Source of the DNA: Mycolicibacterium sp. P1-5
GTDB taxonomy: Bacteria; Actinomycetota; Actinomycetes; Mycobacteriales; Mycobacteriaceae
DNA length: 64,000 bases
Direction: 5' to 3'
Assembly: GCF_008329565.1 (NCBI RefSeq)
Contig: NZ_NPKT01000009.1
Span: 124,001-188,000 of the forward strand
Shown here: positions 19,225-27,582 of the stretch, one piece after another
Layout of the letters: each line of letters opens with the position of its first letter
How positions within the stretch are numbered: the stretch's first letter is position 1
Program-made: the position numbers and the translations under genes
Notes under the pieces: generated by a model
Database searches by the model: none
The model's input: only the letters and a program-made list of their open reading frames with translations
What the model was told of the DNA's origin: nothing

Positions 19225-19279
19225 CGCCGAGCCAAAATTGGGGTGCCGCGGACGGGGGCGGTTGGCTAGCGTGTGGCTC

Positions 19280-19723
19280 GTGGCGGAAGTCTCGGAGATC
19301 TATGCAGGCCAGACTCGGCGGGCCGCGACCGCAATGCTGACGCTGCGGCCGCGCTGGCAATCAGCCGAGGCACTGATGGAGTTCATCGACGGCCGGCTCC
19401 GGCCGAACGGATATCGGCTCGCGGGCGTCTTCAACGATGACCTGGAGGCCGCGGTGTCGGTCATCGGATGCCGCGAATCGTGGTCGACGGCATGGGGCCA
19501 CCATCTCTACGTCAACGATCTCTCGACCATCCCCGACGCACGTGGTCGCGGACATGCGGACAGTCTGATCCGATGGGTCCTCGCTGAGGCCCTGCGATTG
19601 AATTGCGAAGCGATTCACCTGGATTCCGGCGTCGGCGCGGATCGAGCCGCCGCACATCGGCTGTACATGCGGAATAACTTCGCGATCACCGCACACCATT
19701 TCGGCCGCGCGATCGTGTCCTAA
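19280..19723 (+). CDS. GNAT-family N-acetyltransferase
   Basis: A 147-residue protein. Motif A, ARGRGHADSLIRWVL (about residues 91-105), binds acetyl-CoA, and HRLYMRNNF follows near the end, as is usual in GNAT proteins. The start at GTG 19280 is set by TAGCGT (19267-19272), which ends seven bases upstream; a GTG at 19271 would overlap that hexamer. The substrate is unknown. It begins 56 bp after the permease stop. Confidence 0.75.
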   Translation: MAEVSEIYAGQTRRAATAMLTLRPRWQSAEALMEFIDGRLRPNGYRLAGVFNDDLEAAVSVIGCRESWSTAWGHHLYVNDLSTIPDARGRGHADSLIRWVLAEALRLNCEAIHLDSGVGADRAAAHRLYMRNNFAITAHHFGRAIVS

Positions 19724-19747
19724 TCTCGGGGCGCCGCGAGACCTGAG

Positions 19748-19762
19748 CCGCCCAACGGGCGG
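19748..19762. terminator. Hairpin between convergent genes
   Basis: CCGCCC-AAC-GGGCGG is a perfect 6-bp GC stem with a three-base loop, 25 bases past the GNAT stop and 57 bases from the stop of the convergent small gene. There is no U-run. Confidence 0.5.
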
Positions 19763-19818
19763 TATCGGAGACGTTCGAGACGAGCGAGTCCATGGCCAGA
19801 GTGTCCCAGACCACCGGC

Positions 19819-20007
19819 TCAGAACACCGGCAGGTGCGCCGCCGCCACGAGCGGCAGACGCCCGGCGCTCATGCTGCGCCCCTCGTAGACGGCGGGCACG
19901 CGATCCCGCAAGGATGCGCCGTAGAACGGATCGATCGGGGTCAGCGCGTCCGCGCCGCCGAGGCTGTTACCGGCCCGCTCCAACCAACGTCCGATTCGAT
20001 TCTTCAT
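19819..20007 (-). CDS. Small 62-residue protein, unknown function
   Basis: The start is well supported: on the coding strand AAGGAGGT stands seven bases before the ATG at 20007, close to a perfect Shine-Dalgarno site. The protein reads MKNRIGRWLERAGNSLGG, then DALTPIDPFYGASLRDR, and ends in VAAAHLPVF. It is soluble, with no signal peptide or membrane segment; the N-terminus could be a short amphipathic helix. I do not recognise a family. It is divergent from the App1-like gene, 141 bp away. Confidence 0.6.
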   Translation of the reverse strand: MKNRIGRWLERAGNSLGGADALTPIDPFYGASLRDRVPAVYEGRSMSAGRLPLVAAAHLPVF

Positions 20008-20148
20008 GGCTGACCTCCTTGTTCGGGGTTTCGTTGTTGGCATTACTCTCGCCGTTCGTCCGGCTCGACGGCATCGACTGGTCGGCGGATGACCGGGATG
20101 AATCCGGTGTCCACCATTCGGGGGACGTCGAACTGCAATGCTGTTGTC

Positions 20149-21279
20149 ATGTCTCGCCTGCCCCGCCGGATCACCTCGGATCTGACCGCAGTGGTGGCGG
20201 GGCTGGAGGGCAGGCTCACCGAGCGCCGTCGTGGACTCAAGGTCCAGTTGGGAGCCTTCCGCGGCGTGCATGTGGTGGTCTATCGCGGGTACGTGGCCGA
20301 CGAGGTGGCCAAGGTGCGGGTTCGGGTGATGGAAACACCGGAGCTGCCCGGCGACAGCCGCATCCCGTATTGGGAGATCGCGCAGAGCAACGTCAGGCGC
20401 CACGCGACGTTGTCCATCGTCGGTGTCGAGGTGGAGTTGCGCATCGGCAAGAACCGGGCCACCGAGGTAACCGACGGTCACGGCTTCGCTACGTTCTCGC
20501 TGCCGGTGCCCAGGTTGCGGGTCGGCTGGCACGCGGCGGAGGCGATCGTCGCCGGCATCGGCGATGACGAACCTGCCGTCGGCACCGGGTGGGTGCTCAA
20601 ACCGTCACTGGCAGCACCGTTTCTGGTGATCTCCGATATCGACGACACAATCTTGCTCACCGGTCTGACCGAAGGCCTGGCGATGGTGGCCAGGACGCTG
20701 CTGCGCGATGTCGAGGAGCGCAGGGCTATTCCCGGGATGGCCGCGCTCTACCGCGGCCTGGCACGGGGCGTTGCCGGCCGCGCCGGCGGCCGCCGTTCCG
20801 AGCCGGCGTTCTTCTATGTCTCGACGGGAAGCTGGTCGTTCTATTCGATGTTGGAACAGTTCGTCGAACTGCGCGCCTTCCCACCGGGTCCGATGTTCCT
20901 CACTGACTGGGGCCCAACCGAGCGCTACCTCCGGCGCAGCGGTGCCGAGCACAAGCGGGGGGCTGTCCGGCGGCTGTTCCAGGCTTACCCCGGAATGCGA
21001 TTCGTGTTGGTCGGTGACAGCGGCCAGCGCGACCCGGTGATCTACGAAGAGGTGGCGCGCGAGTTTCCCGGGCGGGTGCTGGCAGCCATCATCCGGCAGG
21101 TCGGTGCCGACGACGAAGACCGGAACTCAGCGTTGCTCGAGCATGCCGGGACGCTGCGAAGCGAGGGCATTCCGATGCACCTGGTGGCCGACGCGGCCCA
21201 GGCCGCCGAGCTGGCCCATCGCCTGCGCCTCTGCGACGAGGACACGGTGGTGGAGGTTCGGGCCGAATTGGACGGCTGA
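20149..21279 (+). CDS. App1-like phosphatidate phosphatase domain protein (DUF2183)
   Basis: A 376-residue protein. An N-terminal beta-rich part (about 30-150, with TDGHGFATFSLPVP) is followed by a HAD-like catalytic core starting at FLVISDIDDTILL, where DIDDT (163-167) holds the nucleophile. Later motifs are FFYVSTGSWSFYSMLEQF, the TDWGP segment and FVLVGDSGQRDP. This is the App1 layout; the yeast founder removes phosphate from phosphatidic acid. The bacterial substrate is unproven. The ATG at 20149 begins MSRLPRRI; an earlier in-frame start would add 20 unlikely residues. Confidence 0.85.
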   Translation: MSRLPRRITSDLTAVVAGLEGRLTERRRGLKVQLGAFRGVHVVVYRGYVADEVAKVRVRVMETPELPGDSRIPYWEIAQSNVRRHATLSIVGVEVELRIGKNRATEVTDGHGFATFSLPVPRLRVGWHAAEAIVAGIGDDEPAVGTGWVLKPSLAAPFLVISDIDDTILLTGLTEGLAMVARTLLRDVEERRAIPGMAALYRGLARGVAGRAGGRRSEPAFFYVSTGSWSFYSMLEQFVELRAFPPGPMFLTDWGPTERYLRRSGAEHKRGAVRRLFQAYPGMRFVLVGDSGQRDPVIYEEVAREFPGRVLAAIIRQVGADDEDRNSALLEHAGTLRSEGIPMHLVADAAQAAELAHRLRLCDEDTVVEVRAELDG

Positions 21280-21307
21280 ACACCCACACGAATGTTTGCT
21301 GAACTGG

Positions 21308-21313
21308 TAGTCT
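21308..21313 (+). promoter_or_regulatory. -10 element, leaderless start of the 21.3-kb secreted protein
   Basis: TAGTCT ends seven bases before the GTG at 21321, with no ribosome-binding site. The pattern is the same as in front of the genes at 17809, 19280 and 27721. Confidence 0.45.
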
Positions 21314-21320
21314 GCGCAGC

Positions 21321-22544
21321 GTGCGAGCATCGGGGTATTTCGCAGGCGGGCTACTGGCGCTCGGTATCGGTGTCGGGCTGTTCCTCGGGCACGGGGTGGC
21401 CTCGGCCGTGCCCGACGCCGGAGCCTCCGCCGACAAGTCGGTGACCAAGCCCGCCGCCAAATCTGCGCGGCAAGCTGTTCGGCACGAGTCCGCACGCAAC
21501 CAGAGTCGCCATACGACCAGGCCGCCGGCGGCACGTACCGACCCGCGAATAGCGTTGTCTCGCGAAATACCAACCGCCACAGAGACTGTGGCGGTCACCC
21601 TGCCCCCGATGCCGGTCGTCAGTGGCGCATCGTTCACGGTATCCGCCGACTTCATCAAGCCTTTTGCCACGAATTTCATTGCCGCAGGCGGTGATCCGGC
21701 TGACAGTGCCCGATTCTTCTTCGGCGATCTGGCCGTCAAGAGTCTCGATGCCCTGGCCCGGGAGAACATCCCGGAGCAGCAGACGCGGCTGCTGCTCGGC
21801 AACCTGGCGGCGTCGGGCTACTTCGGCGGCATCTGGCTGCGGGACAACCTGCACACCACCCCCACAGACATCCCGGCGATCGTGCTGCCCCCCGCTCCGC
21901 CCTTGGTGGCCGGCCTCTCCCCGTCAGCGATCGGCATGCGGTTGTTCGACGCCGTGTCGGCAGGACTCGCGGGCGCGGCGGCAAGCGCTCCGGATTGGGT
22001 CGTCTCGACGATCGCGCACGTCTCGGTGCCGGTGTTGCTAGCCCTGTACGGGTACAACAGAGGCTATCTCCAGGTGGTGCTGGAGCACCCACCGGCCGGT
22101 GTGCCGCCCATGCAGGACATGTTGGCCTGCAACGGATTCCTGGACTGCAATTCGACCGCGTTCCCGCTGGACCTGGCCTCCCGCTACGACTCTGTGCTGG
22201 ACAAGCTCGGCGACCCGACCGGTCCCGGCTGGGTGGAGATGTCGATGTGGACCACTGTGCTGCATGGAGCTACCGAGGCGGGCCGGTTCGTCTGGGAGGG
22301 GTTGGCCCGCGCCGGCTTCTCCCCCGCGTCGTACACGGCGCTGGTGCAGTTGAGTTCGGCCTATCTGATGGTCAGTAAAGCGGCCGTGTTGTCCAGCATG
22401 ACGGCGTACGCCGACGGTGATGCCACGATCGGACGCAGCTCCCTGCGACTGCAAGCCGGGCTGTGGATGTGGTCGGGTGCCTACTTCGCCGGCCTCGCCG
22501 CGAGCGCCGCACCCGGCACAATTCCGAAAGTCGTTGTTTCCTAG
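21321..22544 (+). CDS. Secreted or cell-envelope protein, unknown function
   Basis: A 407-residue protein with a signal peptide (YFAGGLLALGIGVGLFLGHGVASAVPDA, roughly residues 5-33). A basic, disordered stretch follows to about residue 75 (KSARQAVRHESARNQSRHTTR). The remaining 330 residues are hydrophobic and helical, with several long apolar segments and one CNGFLDC cysteine pair near residue 270. I recognise no enzyme motif. It resembles uncharacterised mycobacterial envelope proteins. It stands alone, 150 bp before the DyP operon. Confidence 0.7.
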   Translation: MRASGYFAGGLLALGIGVGLFLGHGVASAVPDAGASADKSVTKPAAKSARQAVRHESARNQSRHTTRPPAARTDPRIALSREIPTATETVAVTLPPMPVVSGASFTVSADFIKPFATNFIAAGGDPADSARFFFGDLAVKSLDALARENIPEQQTRLLLGNLAASGYFGGIWLRDNLHTTPTDIPAIVLPPAPPLVAGLSPSAIGMRLFDAVSAGLAGAAASAPDWVVSTIAHVSVPVLLALYGYNRGYLQVVLEHPPAGVPPMQDMLACNGFLDCNSTAFPLDLASRYDSVLDKLGDPTGPGWVEMSMWTTVLHGATEAGRFVWEGLARAGFSPASYTALVQLSSAYLMVSKAAVLSSMTAYADGDATIGRSSLRLQAGLWMWSGAYFAGLAASAAPGTIPKVVVS

Positions 22545-22657
22545 CCGCCAAAGCGAGATCAGCTAGGCAACCCGACATGATGGCCGCCGAGATCACCCCG
22601 CCAGGATGGTCATCAAATATGCGCCCCGTTCGTGGCGCCCGGTACCTCCTTCGGTGT

Positions 22658-22663
22658 TACGTT
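22658..22663 (+). promoter_or_regulatory. Candidate -10 of the DyP operon
   Basis: TACGTT would place the transcription start near 22670. That gives a short leader with a strong GGAGGGG ribosome-binding site (22675-22681) before the ATG at 22695. No good -35 was found. Confidence 0.35.
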
Positions 22664-22694
22664 TCAAACATCACGGAGGGGAACGAGGCCAGCG

Positions 22695-23249
22695 ATGTCA
22701 GAAGAAGATTGGTCGAGACCGGCGGCGAAGGCCATTCCGAGAGAGGGTTACTTCGAGCTGGAGCGTGGCCGTTACGGCCCGGTTTTCCCGCGCACTCCCG
22801 CCTGTTACGGCTTCTCGATCATCGCCAAGGTCAAAGAGGGGCGGGAAGAAGCGGTCCGAGCGTATGGAAAGCAGATCGAAGAGGCGGTCGCCGCCAGCCC
22901 AGACGTGCTGGCACCGCTGCGGCTGCACTACTTGCGGTGGGTGTTGTTCGACGTCGGGTCGGGCCTGCATTTCCAGTACCAGGGCATCTTCGACACCGAT
23001 TTCGATAAATACACCGAGGATGCCGTGCAGTTGTTCAGTCAGACCGGCATCACCACGGTGTTCACGAATCTTGAGGGTTTTCCCGAAGATTGGAAGGAGA
23101 ACCCGGACGCTTTCCTGAAGTTCGTGCGTGAGCATCAGTGTCCGAGTTTTCTGGAGTACGGCGAGTACCCCTATGCCACGGCCGACGAGATCAAGAAGGC
23201 GTTGCGACTCAAGGACGCCTTCTCGACCATGCTCGACCAAATGCAATGA
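22695..23249 (+). CDS. Unknown protein, first gene of the DyP peroxidase operon
   Basis: A 184-residue soluble protein. After an N-terminal RPAAKAIPREGYFE stretch it reads like a ferredoxin-like alpha/beta unit: YGFSIIAKVKEGREEAVRAYGKQIEEA, then HYLRWVLFD and LHFQYQGIFDTDFDKYTEDAVQLF. DyP peroxidases have the same dimeric alpha/beta-barrel fold, so the two may be distant relatives; that is an inference from pattern only. No catalytic motif is visible. The ATG at 22695 lies 13 bases after a strong ribosome-binding site. It overlaps the next gene by four bases. Confidence 0.6.
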   Translation: MSEEDWSRPAAKAIPREGYFELERGRYGPVFPRTPACYGFSIIAKVKEGREEAVRAYGKQIEEAVAASPDVLAPLRLHYLRWVLFDVGSGLHFQYQGIFDTDFDKYTEDAVQLFSQTGITTVFTNLEGFPEDWKENPDAFLKFVREHQCPSFLEYGEYPYATADEIKKALRLKDAFSTMLDQMQ

Positions 23250-23644
23250 CATCGACGCCACTTGAGGCCGTCAGACACTACATCGACAGCTTCAACGCCG
23301 GCGACGTCGATGCGATGGCCGCGGCCTTCGATGTGTCCGGCTCCATCCTCGACGGCATGCCGCCTCACCTGTGGCATGGGCCGGACGCTGCGCGGGAGTG
23401 GTACCGCGATGTGTTGGCCGAGGCCAACGAGCATGGTGCGACCGACTATTTCGTCACCCTGTTCGAACCCCTGCAGAACACCGTGACCGGCGACGCCGCC
23501 TACGTCGCAGTGCCTGCGGCGATGACGTTCAACCTCAGGGGCGAGCGCATCACCCAGTCCGGCGCAACGATGACCCTGGCTCTGCGACACGGGTCCGACC
23601 GGTGGCGCATCGCGGCCTGGGCGTGGACCAAGGGTCGGCAATGA
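23246..23644 (+). CDS. SnoaL/NTF2-like protein
   Basis: A 132-residue protein. The start PLEAVRHYIDSFNAGDVDAMAAAFD is the typical first helices of the NTF2-like cone fold, and the end WRIAAWAWTKG is the usual last strand. Such proteins can be isomerases, hydrolases or binding subunits; the key residues differ too much to choose. Its ATG overlaps the preceding stop, and its stop overlaps the start of the peroxidase, so the operon is translationally coupled throughout. Confidence 0.75.
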   Translation: MTSTPLEAVRHYIDSFNAGDVDAMAAAFDVSGSILDGMPPHLWHGPDAAREWYRDVLAEANEHGATDYFVTLFEPLQNTVTGDAAYVAVPAAMTFNLRGERITQSGATMTLALRHGSDRWRIAAWAWTKGRQ

Positions 23645-24966
23645 CGACACTCGAACTCGACGACATCCAGCACATCCTGCTGACTCGTACGCCCGCTATC
23701 ACCGGGCGCTACGAGTTCCTGACCTTCGATACCGTGGCGGGTGGCCGCGCCTGGTTGACCGAGTTGCTGGACAAGGTGCAGTCGGCGACGGACGCGCAGG
23801 CGACGATGGACAGCTCCGATCGCTGGGTCACGCTGGCCTTCACGTGGAATGGGCTGCGAGCCCTGGGGGTTTCCGAGGAACATCTGGCGACCTTTCCCGA
23901 CGCCTTCCGCGAAGGGATGCCGGCGCGAGCGGGGATTCTCGGCGACACCGGTGCCGCAGCACCGGCGCACTGGGTCGGCGGGCTGGCCGGCGACGACCTG
24001 CACGCGATCGCCATCCTGTTCTCGCGCACCGACGAGCAGTGCGCGCGCTCCATCTCCGAGCACGACAAGCTGCTCGCGCGGACACCGGGTGTGCGGAGTC
24101 TGTCGTACCTCGATCTCAACGCCAGCCCGCCGTTCAACTACGCGCACGACCACTTCGGCTTCCGCGATCGGTTGTCGCAGCCAGTGATGAAAGGCTCGGG
24201 GGAAGACCCGACGCCCGGCTCGGGCGATGCGCTGGAACCAGGTGAGTTCATCCTAGGCTATCCAGACGAAAACGGTCCGGTGGCCAATCTTCCGGAGCCG
24301 GACGTGTTGGCGCGCAACGGAAGCTACATGGCCTATCGGCGGCTCGAGGAGCATGTCGCCACATTCCGTGAATACTTGCGTGCCAACGCTGACACGTCCG
24401 AGGGCGAGGAACTGCTGGCCGCAAAGTTCATGGGCCGCTGGCGCAGCGGGGCGCCCCTGGTGTTGGCGCCGGACAAGGACGATCCCGAACTGGGCGCCGA
24501 TCCGATGCGCAACAATGACTACAACTACCAGGAGATGGACCCCCTCGGCTATGCGTGTCCCCTGGGATCGCATGCGCGCCGACTCAATCCGCGCGACACC
24601 GCTCATTACATGAATCGTCGCCGGATGATCCGGCGCGGCGCCACCTACGGGGCCGCGCTGCCAGAGGGTGCGCCCGACGACGGGGTGGAACGCGGGATCG
24701 CCGCGTTCATCATCTGCGCTGACCTGGTGCGCCAGTTCGAGTTCGCCCAGAATGTCTGGATCAACGACAAGACCTTCCACGAGCTGGGCAACGAACACGA
24801 CCCGATCTGCGGAACCCAGGACGGCACATTGGATTTCACGGTCCCGAAGCGACCCATCCGGAAGGTTCACAAAGGCATCCCGGCGTTCACGACGCTGAGG
24901 GGCGGGGCGTACTTCTTCCTGCCTGGGCTGTCCGCGCTGCGCTATCTCGCCGCACTGGACACATAG
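23641..24966 (+). CDS. DyP-type (dye-decolourising) haem peroxidase
   Basis: A 441-residue DyP peroxidase. HFGFRDRLSQP (residues 171-181) is the GxxDG region with catalytic Asp176, but the final Gly is Arg here. GSYMAYRRLEEHVATF (228-243), FMGRWRSGAP (263-272), CPLGSHARRLNPRD (306-319, proximal haem ligand His311) and RRMIRRGATYG follow in the usual order. It is much longer than the encapsulin-loaded DyPs (about 330-350 residues) and has no encapsulin-targeting tail or Tat signal. It is therefore probably a cytoplasmic enzyme of the longer class. It oxidises phenolic or dye-like compounds with H2O2. Its operon partners are unusual. Confidence 0.85.
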   Translation: MTTLELDDIQHILLTRTPAITGRYEFLTFDTVAGGRAWLTELLDKVQSATDAQATMDSSDRWVTLAFTWNGLRALGVSEEHLATFPDAFREGMPARAGILGDTGAAAPAHWVGGLAGDDLHAIAILFSRTDEQCARSISEHDKLLARTPGVRSLSYLDLNASPPFNYAHDHFGFRDRLSQPVMKGSGEDPTPGSGDALEPGEFILGYPDENGPVANLPEPDVLARNGSYMAYRRLEEHVATFREYLRANADTSEGEELLAAKFMGRWRSGAPLVLAPDKDDPELGADPMRNNDYNYQEMDPLGYACPLGSHARRLNPRDTAHYMNRRRMIRRGATYGAALPEGAPDDGVERGIAAFIICADLVRQFEFAQNVWINDKTFHELGNEHDPICGTQDGTLDFTVPKRPIRKVHKGIPAFTTLRGGAYFFLPGLSALRYLAALDT

Positions 24967-24976
24967 AAGGATCATC

Positions 24977-25978
24977 ATGCGGGCACGCACATACAACCAG
25001 AGCCACGTCGCACGCGAACACGACGGGCGGCGCCGGGTGAGTATCTACTGGACCTGGAGTTATCCGTGGGAGTCCCAACGAGACCCGGCCGGGATCTACA
25101 ACCGGTTCTCGACGATGACCGAAGTGCGCAGCGTCGCCTGGCCCGCCTATGAGACACCGGAGTATTCCGAGGCAAACTTCCTGCAGGGTGTCGCCGGAAC
25201 GCTTGAGCTCTTCCACCGGTCCACGCTGTCGTTTCAGGAGCTGACCGAGGAAGCCACCGGGCATCCGGTGGCCGTGTTCCAGCGCATCGATCAGGCCGGC
25301 TACCGGCAGCCGATCGACGACCGCATCCTCGCCGACACCGACACACTCATGGTGTTCGGGCTCGACCACCTGCTGTCCCAACAGGAGGCCACGCCCGAAG
25401 AGATCGCCGCTATCGAAGGATGGCTGCAGCGCGAGGGCACCTGCCTGGTGCTGGCGCCCCACCACGACGTCGGGTTCACTGACGATCTGACGCAGCGTCA
25501 AATCGAATACGAACACCACGGCGATCGGCTGGTCCCCCGCCAACAACGCTTCAGCCAGTACGCCCGGTCACTGATGAAGGCCTTGAATGTTCCGGTGCAC
25601 AACATCTGGGGTTTGCGACCTGCCGTCGTCGACGGCACCCGAGAAATCGCACCGCTCACCGGCTTTCGCGATCTGGACAGCTCGCGGTTGCTCGACAACG
25701 TGACCACCTTCAACTTTCACCCGCACTTGCCGCACTACGAACTGACTGCCCCCGAAGGACCGGAACTGCGTGTGCTGGGCCGCCAGAGGGTCGACCCCAA
25801 CCGGCCGCACCCGTTCACCCAGCAGGGCAACACCGAATTCAACGCGCTGATCTGGATGCCGCCCTCCGGAAAGCGGGCCGGCGACATAGTGCTGATCGAT
25901 TCCACCCACTTCACCACGCTGTTCGGTGGGACCGACAGCCTACGGAATCTGTGGCACAACCTGGTCACGATGGGTTGA
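24977..25978 (+). CDS. Unknown protein, last gene of the DyP operon (possible GATase1-like fold)
   Basis: A 333-residue soluble protein beginning 10 bases after the peroxidase stop, with AAGGATC as ribosome-binding site. The central part, ADTDTLMVFGLDHLL...IAAIEGWLQREGTCLVLAPHHDVG, resembles the strand-helix-strand of glutamine amidotransferase-like (ThuA/BPL-N type) domains, but I see no cysteine nucleophile. It is rich in His and Trp: YWTWSYPWESQ near the start, EYEHHGD, FNFHPHLPHYE and DSTHFTTLFGG. The many His could bind metal or haem. The family is not recognised. It ends convergently, ten bases from the anti-sigma gene. Confidence 0.6.
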   Translation: MRARTYNQSHVAREHDGRRRVSIYWTWSYPWESQRDPAGIYNRFSTMTEVRSVAWPAYETPEYSEANFLQGVAGTLELFHRSTLSFQELTEEATGHPVAVFQRIDQAGYRQPIDDRILADTDTLMVFGLDHLLSQQEATPEEIAAIEGWLQREGTCLVLAPHHDVGFTDDLTQRQIEYEHHGDRLVPRQQRFSQYARSLMKALNVPVHNIWGLRPAVVDGTREIAPLTGFRDLDSSRLLDNVTTFNFHPHLPHYELTAPEGPELRVLGRQRVDPNRPHPFTQQGNTEFNALIWMPPSGKRAGDIVLIDSTHFTTLFGGTDSLRNLWHNLVTMG

Positions 25979-25988
25979 CAAGAACCGC

Positions 25989-26726
25989 TCAGATGTCGCG
26001 CTCGAGCAGAACAGCGCCGGCGCCGGCGGAAACGATTTGTACTGAAGCGATTTGGTCGACGGGCATCGAGGTGCTGCCGCCCAACTGTGCCGGCATCCCG
26101 ATCCGGGCCGTCCAGGTGGCCAGCTGGGTGCGGCTGCCATCGCGGCCCACCGCCACCATCGCCAATTTGTCGTCGGCCTCCTCACCGCGGTAATCGGCGT
26201 CCATCGGCCCCGCCTCATAGGTGCATTGCATCTCGATGCGGGTTCCCCACGACCGGCGGGTGAGAGTGACTGTGGCAGTGAGGGGCACAGGCTTCATCGG
26301 GGTCATCGTCAGCGCTGAGGCTTGCCCAGGCTGAGGTGCCGGCGTCACCGCCATCGGGTTGGATTGAACCGCGACGAACAGCCCGATGGCCACTGCTGCC
26401 GCCGCGGACAACGTCCACGTCGCCGCGCGTGACCGTCGCCGCCGCGTATTCACCTTGGTCAGCAACTCGTTCCGCACCGGCGGCAACCCGGCTTGCTTAT
26501 CAGCCTCGTCGAGGGTGTCCACATAGCCGCGGTCGATCTGTGACAACAGCGCCCGCATACCGCCGAGGTCGCTGACCGCGTCAGCGCAGGACGCGCAACC
26601 CTCGATGTGCGCCTCGAATGCACGTCGCTCCGCAGTTGACAGGGAGCCCAGCACATACGCCGCATCCCAAAGCGCATACGGGTGGGTGTCTCCGGGTGAC
26701 GACGGACAGTCGACGGTGGTCACCAC
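25989..26726 (-). CDS. Membrane anti-sigma factor with zinc-finger HxxxCxxC
   Basis: A 245-residue protein. The anti-sigma domain reads HPYALWDAAYVLGSLSTAERRAFEAHIEGCASCADAV (residues 15-51), with the ZAS motif His-x3-Cys-x2-Cys. One membrane helix (WTLSAAAAVAIGLFVAVQS, about 103-121) leads to an extracytoplasmic RskA-like domain. It is close in style to mycobacterial RslA/RskA, which hold ECF sigma factors at the membrane. No sigma gene is adjacent. Instead the GTG start follows the TetR stop by one base, so TetR and anti-sigma are co-translated. Confidence 0.88.
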   Translation of the reverse strand: MVTTVDCPSSPGDTHPYALWDAAYVLGSLSTAERRAFEAHIEGCASCADAVSDLGGMRALLSQIDRGYVDTLDEADKQAGLPPVRNELLTKVNTRRRRSRAATWTLSAAAAVAIGLFVAVQSNPMAVTPAPQPGQASALTMTPMKPVPLTATVTLTRRSWGTRIEMQCTYEAGPMDADYRGEEADDKLAMVAVGRDGSRTQLATWTARIGMPAQLGGSTSMPVDQIASVQIVSAGAGAVLLERDI

Positions 26727-26727
26727 A

Positions 26728-27369
26728 TCAGCCTGACGTGAGGCTCTCGAAGAGGCGGGTGATCAGCATCATGACGAAGCTGTCGAAGTCGCCGCGCAAG
26801 CGCTGTTCGTCGGAGGCGAAAGGACGCTGCATCGACATTCCCAGGAGCACGACTTCCATCAGCCGCACCGACTCGTCGATGACGTGATCCGGCGCATCGG
26901 CGCCGGCGATGGATCGAAGTAACCCGGTGAACTGCCGCCGCTGATTATCGCGGAACTCGAGGTATGCCGTCCGGAGGAATTCGTTGTGGTTGGCGGCCGC
27001 CCCGAATTCGACGACGAAGGTGACTGTGTCGAGGTTGTCGATGAAAAGGGTGTAGAGCAGACCTGCGGCGTCGGCCAGACCGTCGCCCACCGAGTCGTTG
27101 GGCATCAGTTGGGTCGCAGCAGTCTCGAACAGCTTTGTCGCCACGTCATTGATCGCGGCATCGAAGAGCTTCTCTTTGGTCTCGAAGTGATAGTGCAGGA
27201 GCGTCTGCGACACCTTGGCCGTGTTCGCGATCAACCGCATCGACGACTTCTCGTACCCATAGGCGCGAAAGCACTGCACGGTCGCTTCCAAGATTCGCTG
27301 CCGGGCATCAGTGGCCGTGACCTCGGGCAGCCCGACACCGTCGTTCGCCTCAACCGTTGGTGTCGACAT
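26728..27369 (-). CDS. TetR-family transcriptional regulator
   Basis: A 213-residue repressor. The helix-turn-helix spans TDARQRILEATVQCFRAYGYEKSSMRLIANTAKVSQTLLHYHFETKEKLFDAAI. The start at ATG 27369 has GAGGAG five bases upstream; the GTG at 27375 would overlap that site. Downstream, with one base between, is an anti-sigma gene. An inverted repeat CTGAT-N6-ATCAG lies 32 bp upstream of the start and may be the operator for autoregulation. Confidence 0.88.
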   Translation of the reverse strand: MSTPTVEANDGVGLPEVTATDARQRILEATVQCFRAYGYEKSSMRLIANTAKVSQTLLHYHFETKEKLFDAAINDVATKLFETAATQLMPNDSVGDGLADAAGLLYTLFIDNLDTVTFVVEFGAAANHNEFLRTAYLEFRDNQRRQFTGLLRSIAGADAPDHVIDESVRLMEVVLLGMSMQRPFASDEQRLRGDFDSFVMMLITRLFESLTSG

Positions 27370-27400
27370 CGACACTCCTCGCTTTTCGATGATCCTTTTC

Positions 27401-27466
27401 CTGATCGCGCAATCAGTGTCCTCTAGTCTGAGACACGAGGGGCAATTCCGGTTGGTTCAGCCGGAA
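27401..27466. promoter_or_regulatory. Two inverted repeats upstream of the TetR/anti-sigma operon
   Basis: CTGAT-CGCGCA-ATCAG (27401-27416) and TTCCGG-N9-CCGGAA (27446-27466). The first lies where a TetR-family operator would be expected. The rest of the 351-bp gap to the methyltransferase holds no gene that I can support, apart from the tandem repeat at 27583. Confidence 0.45.
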
Positions 27467-27582
27467 CCAGGCATATCGCGTATTCCCGAGCCTGGCGGGC
27501 GCAACAGCGCGCTCAGGCTACTAAGGAAGGCCGACCCAGCTCGCCGGAATGCAGTCTGAGCACGCGACGAACCGGCACGTTG

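Noticed and set aside
19724..20148. A longer minus-strand frame covering the 62-residue gene and running into the App1-like gene
   Set aside because: The strong ribosome-binding site marks the ATG at 20007, and the upstream part is antisense to the App1-like gene.
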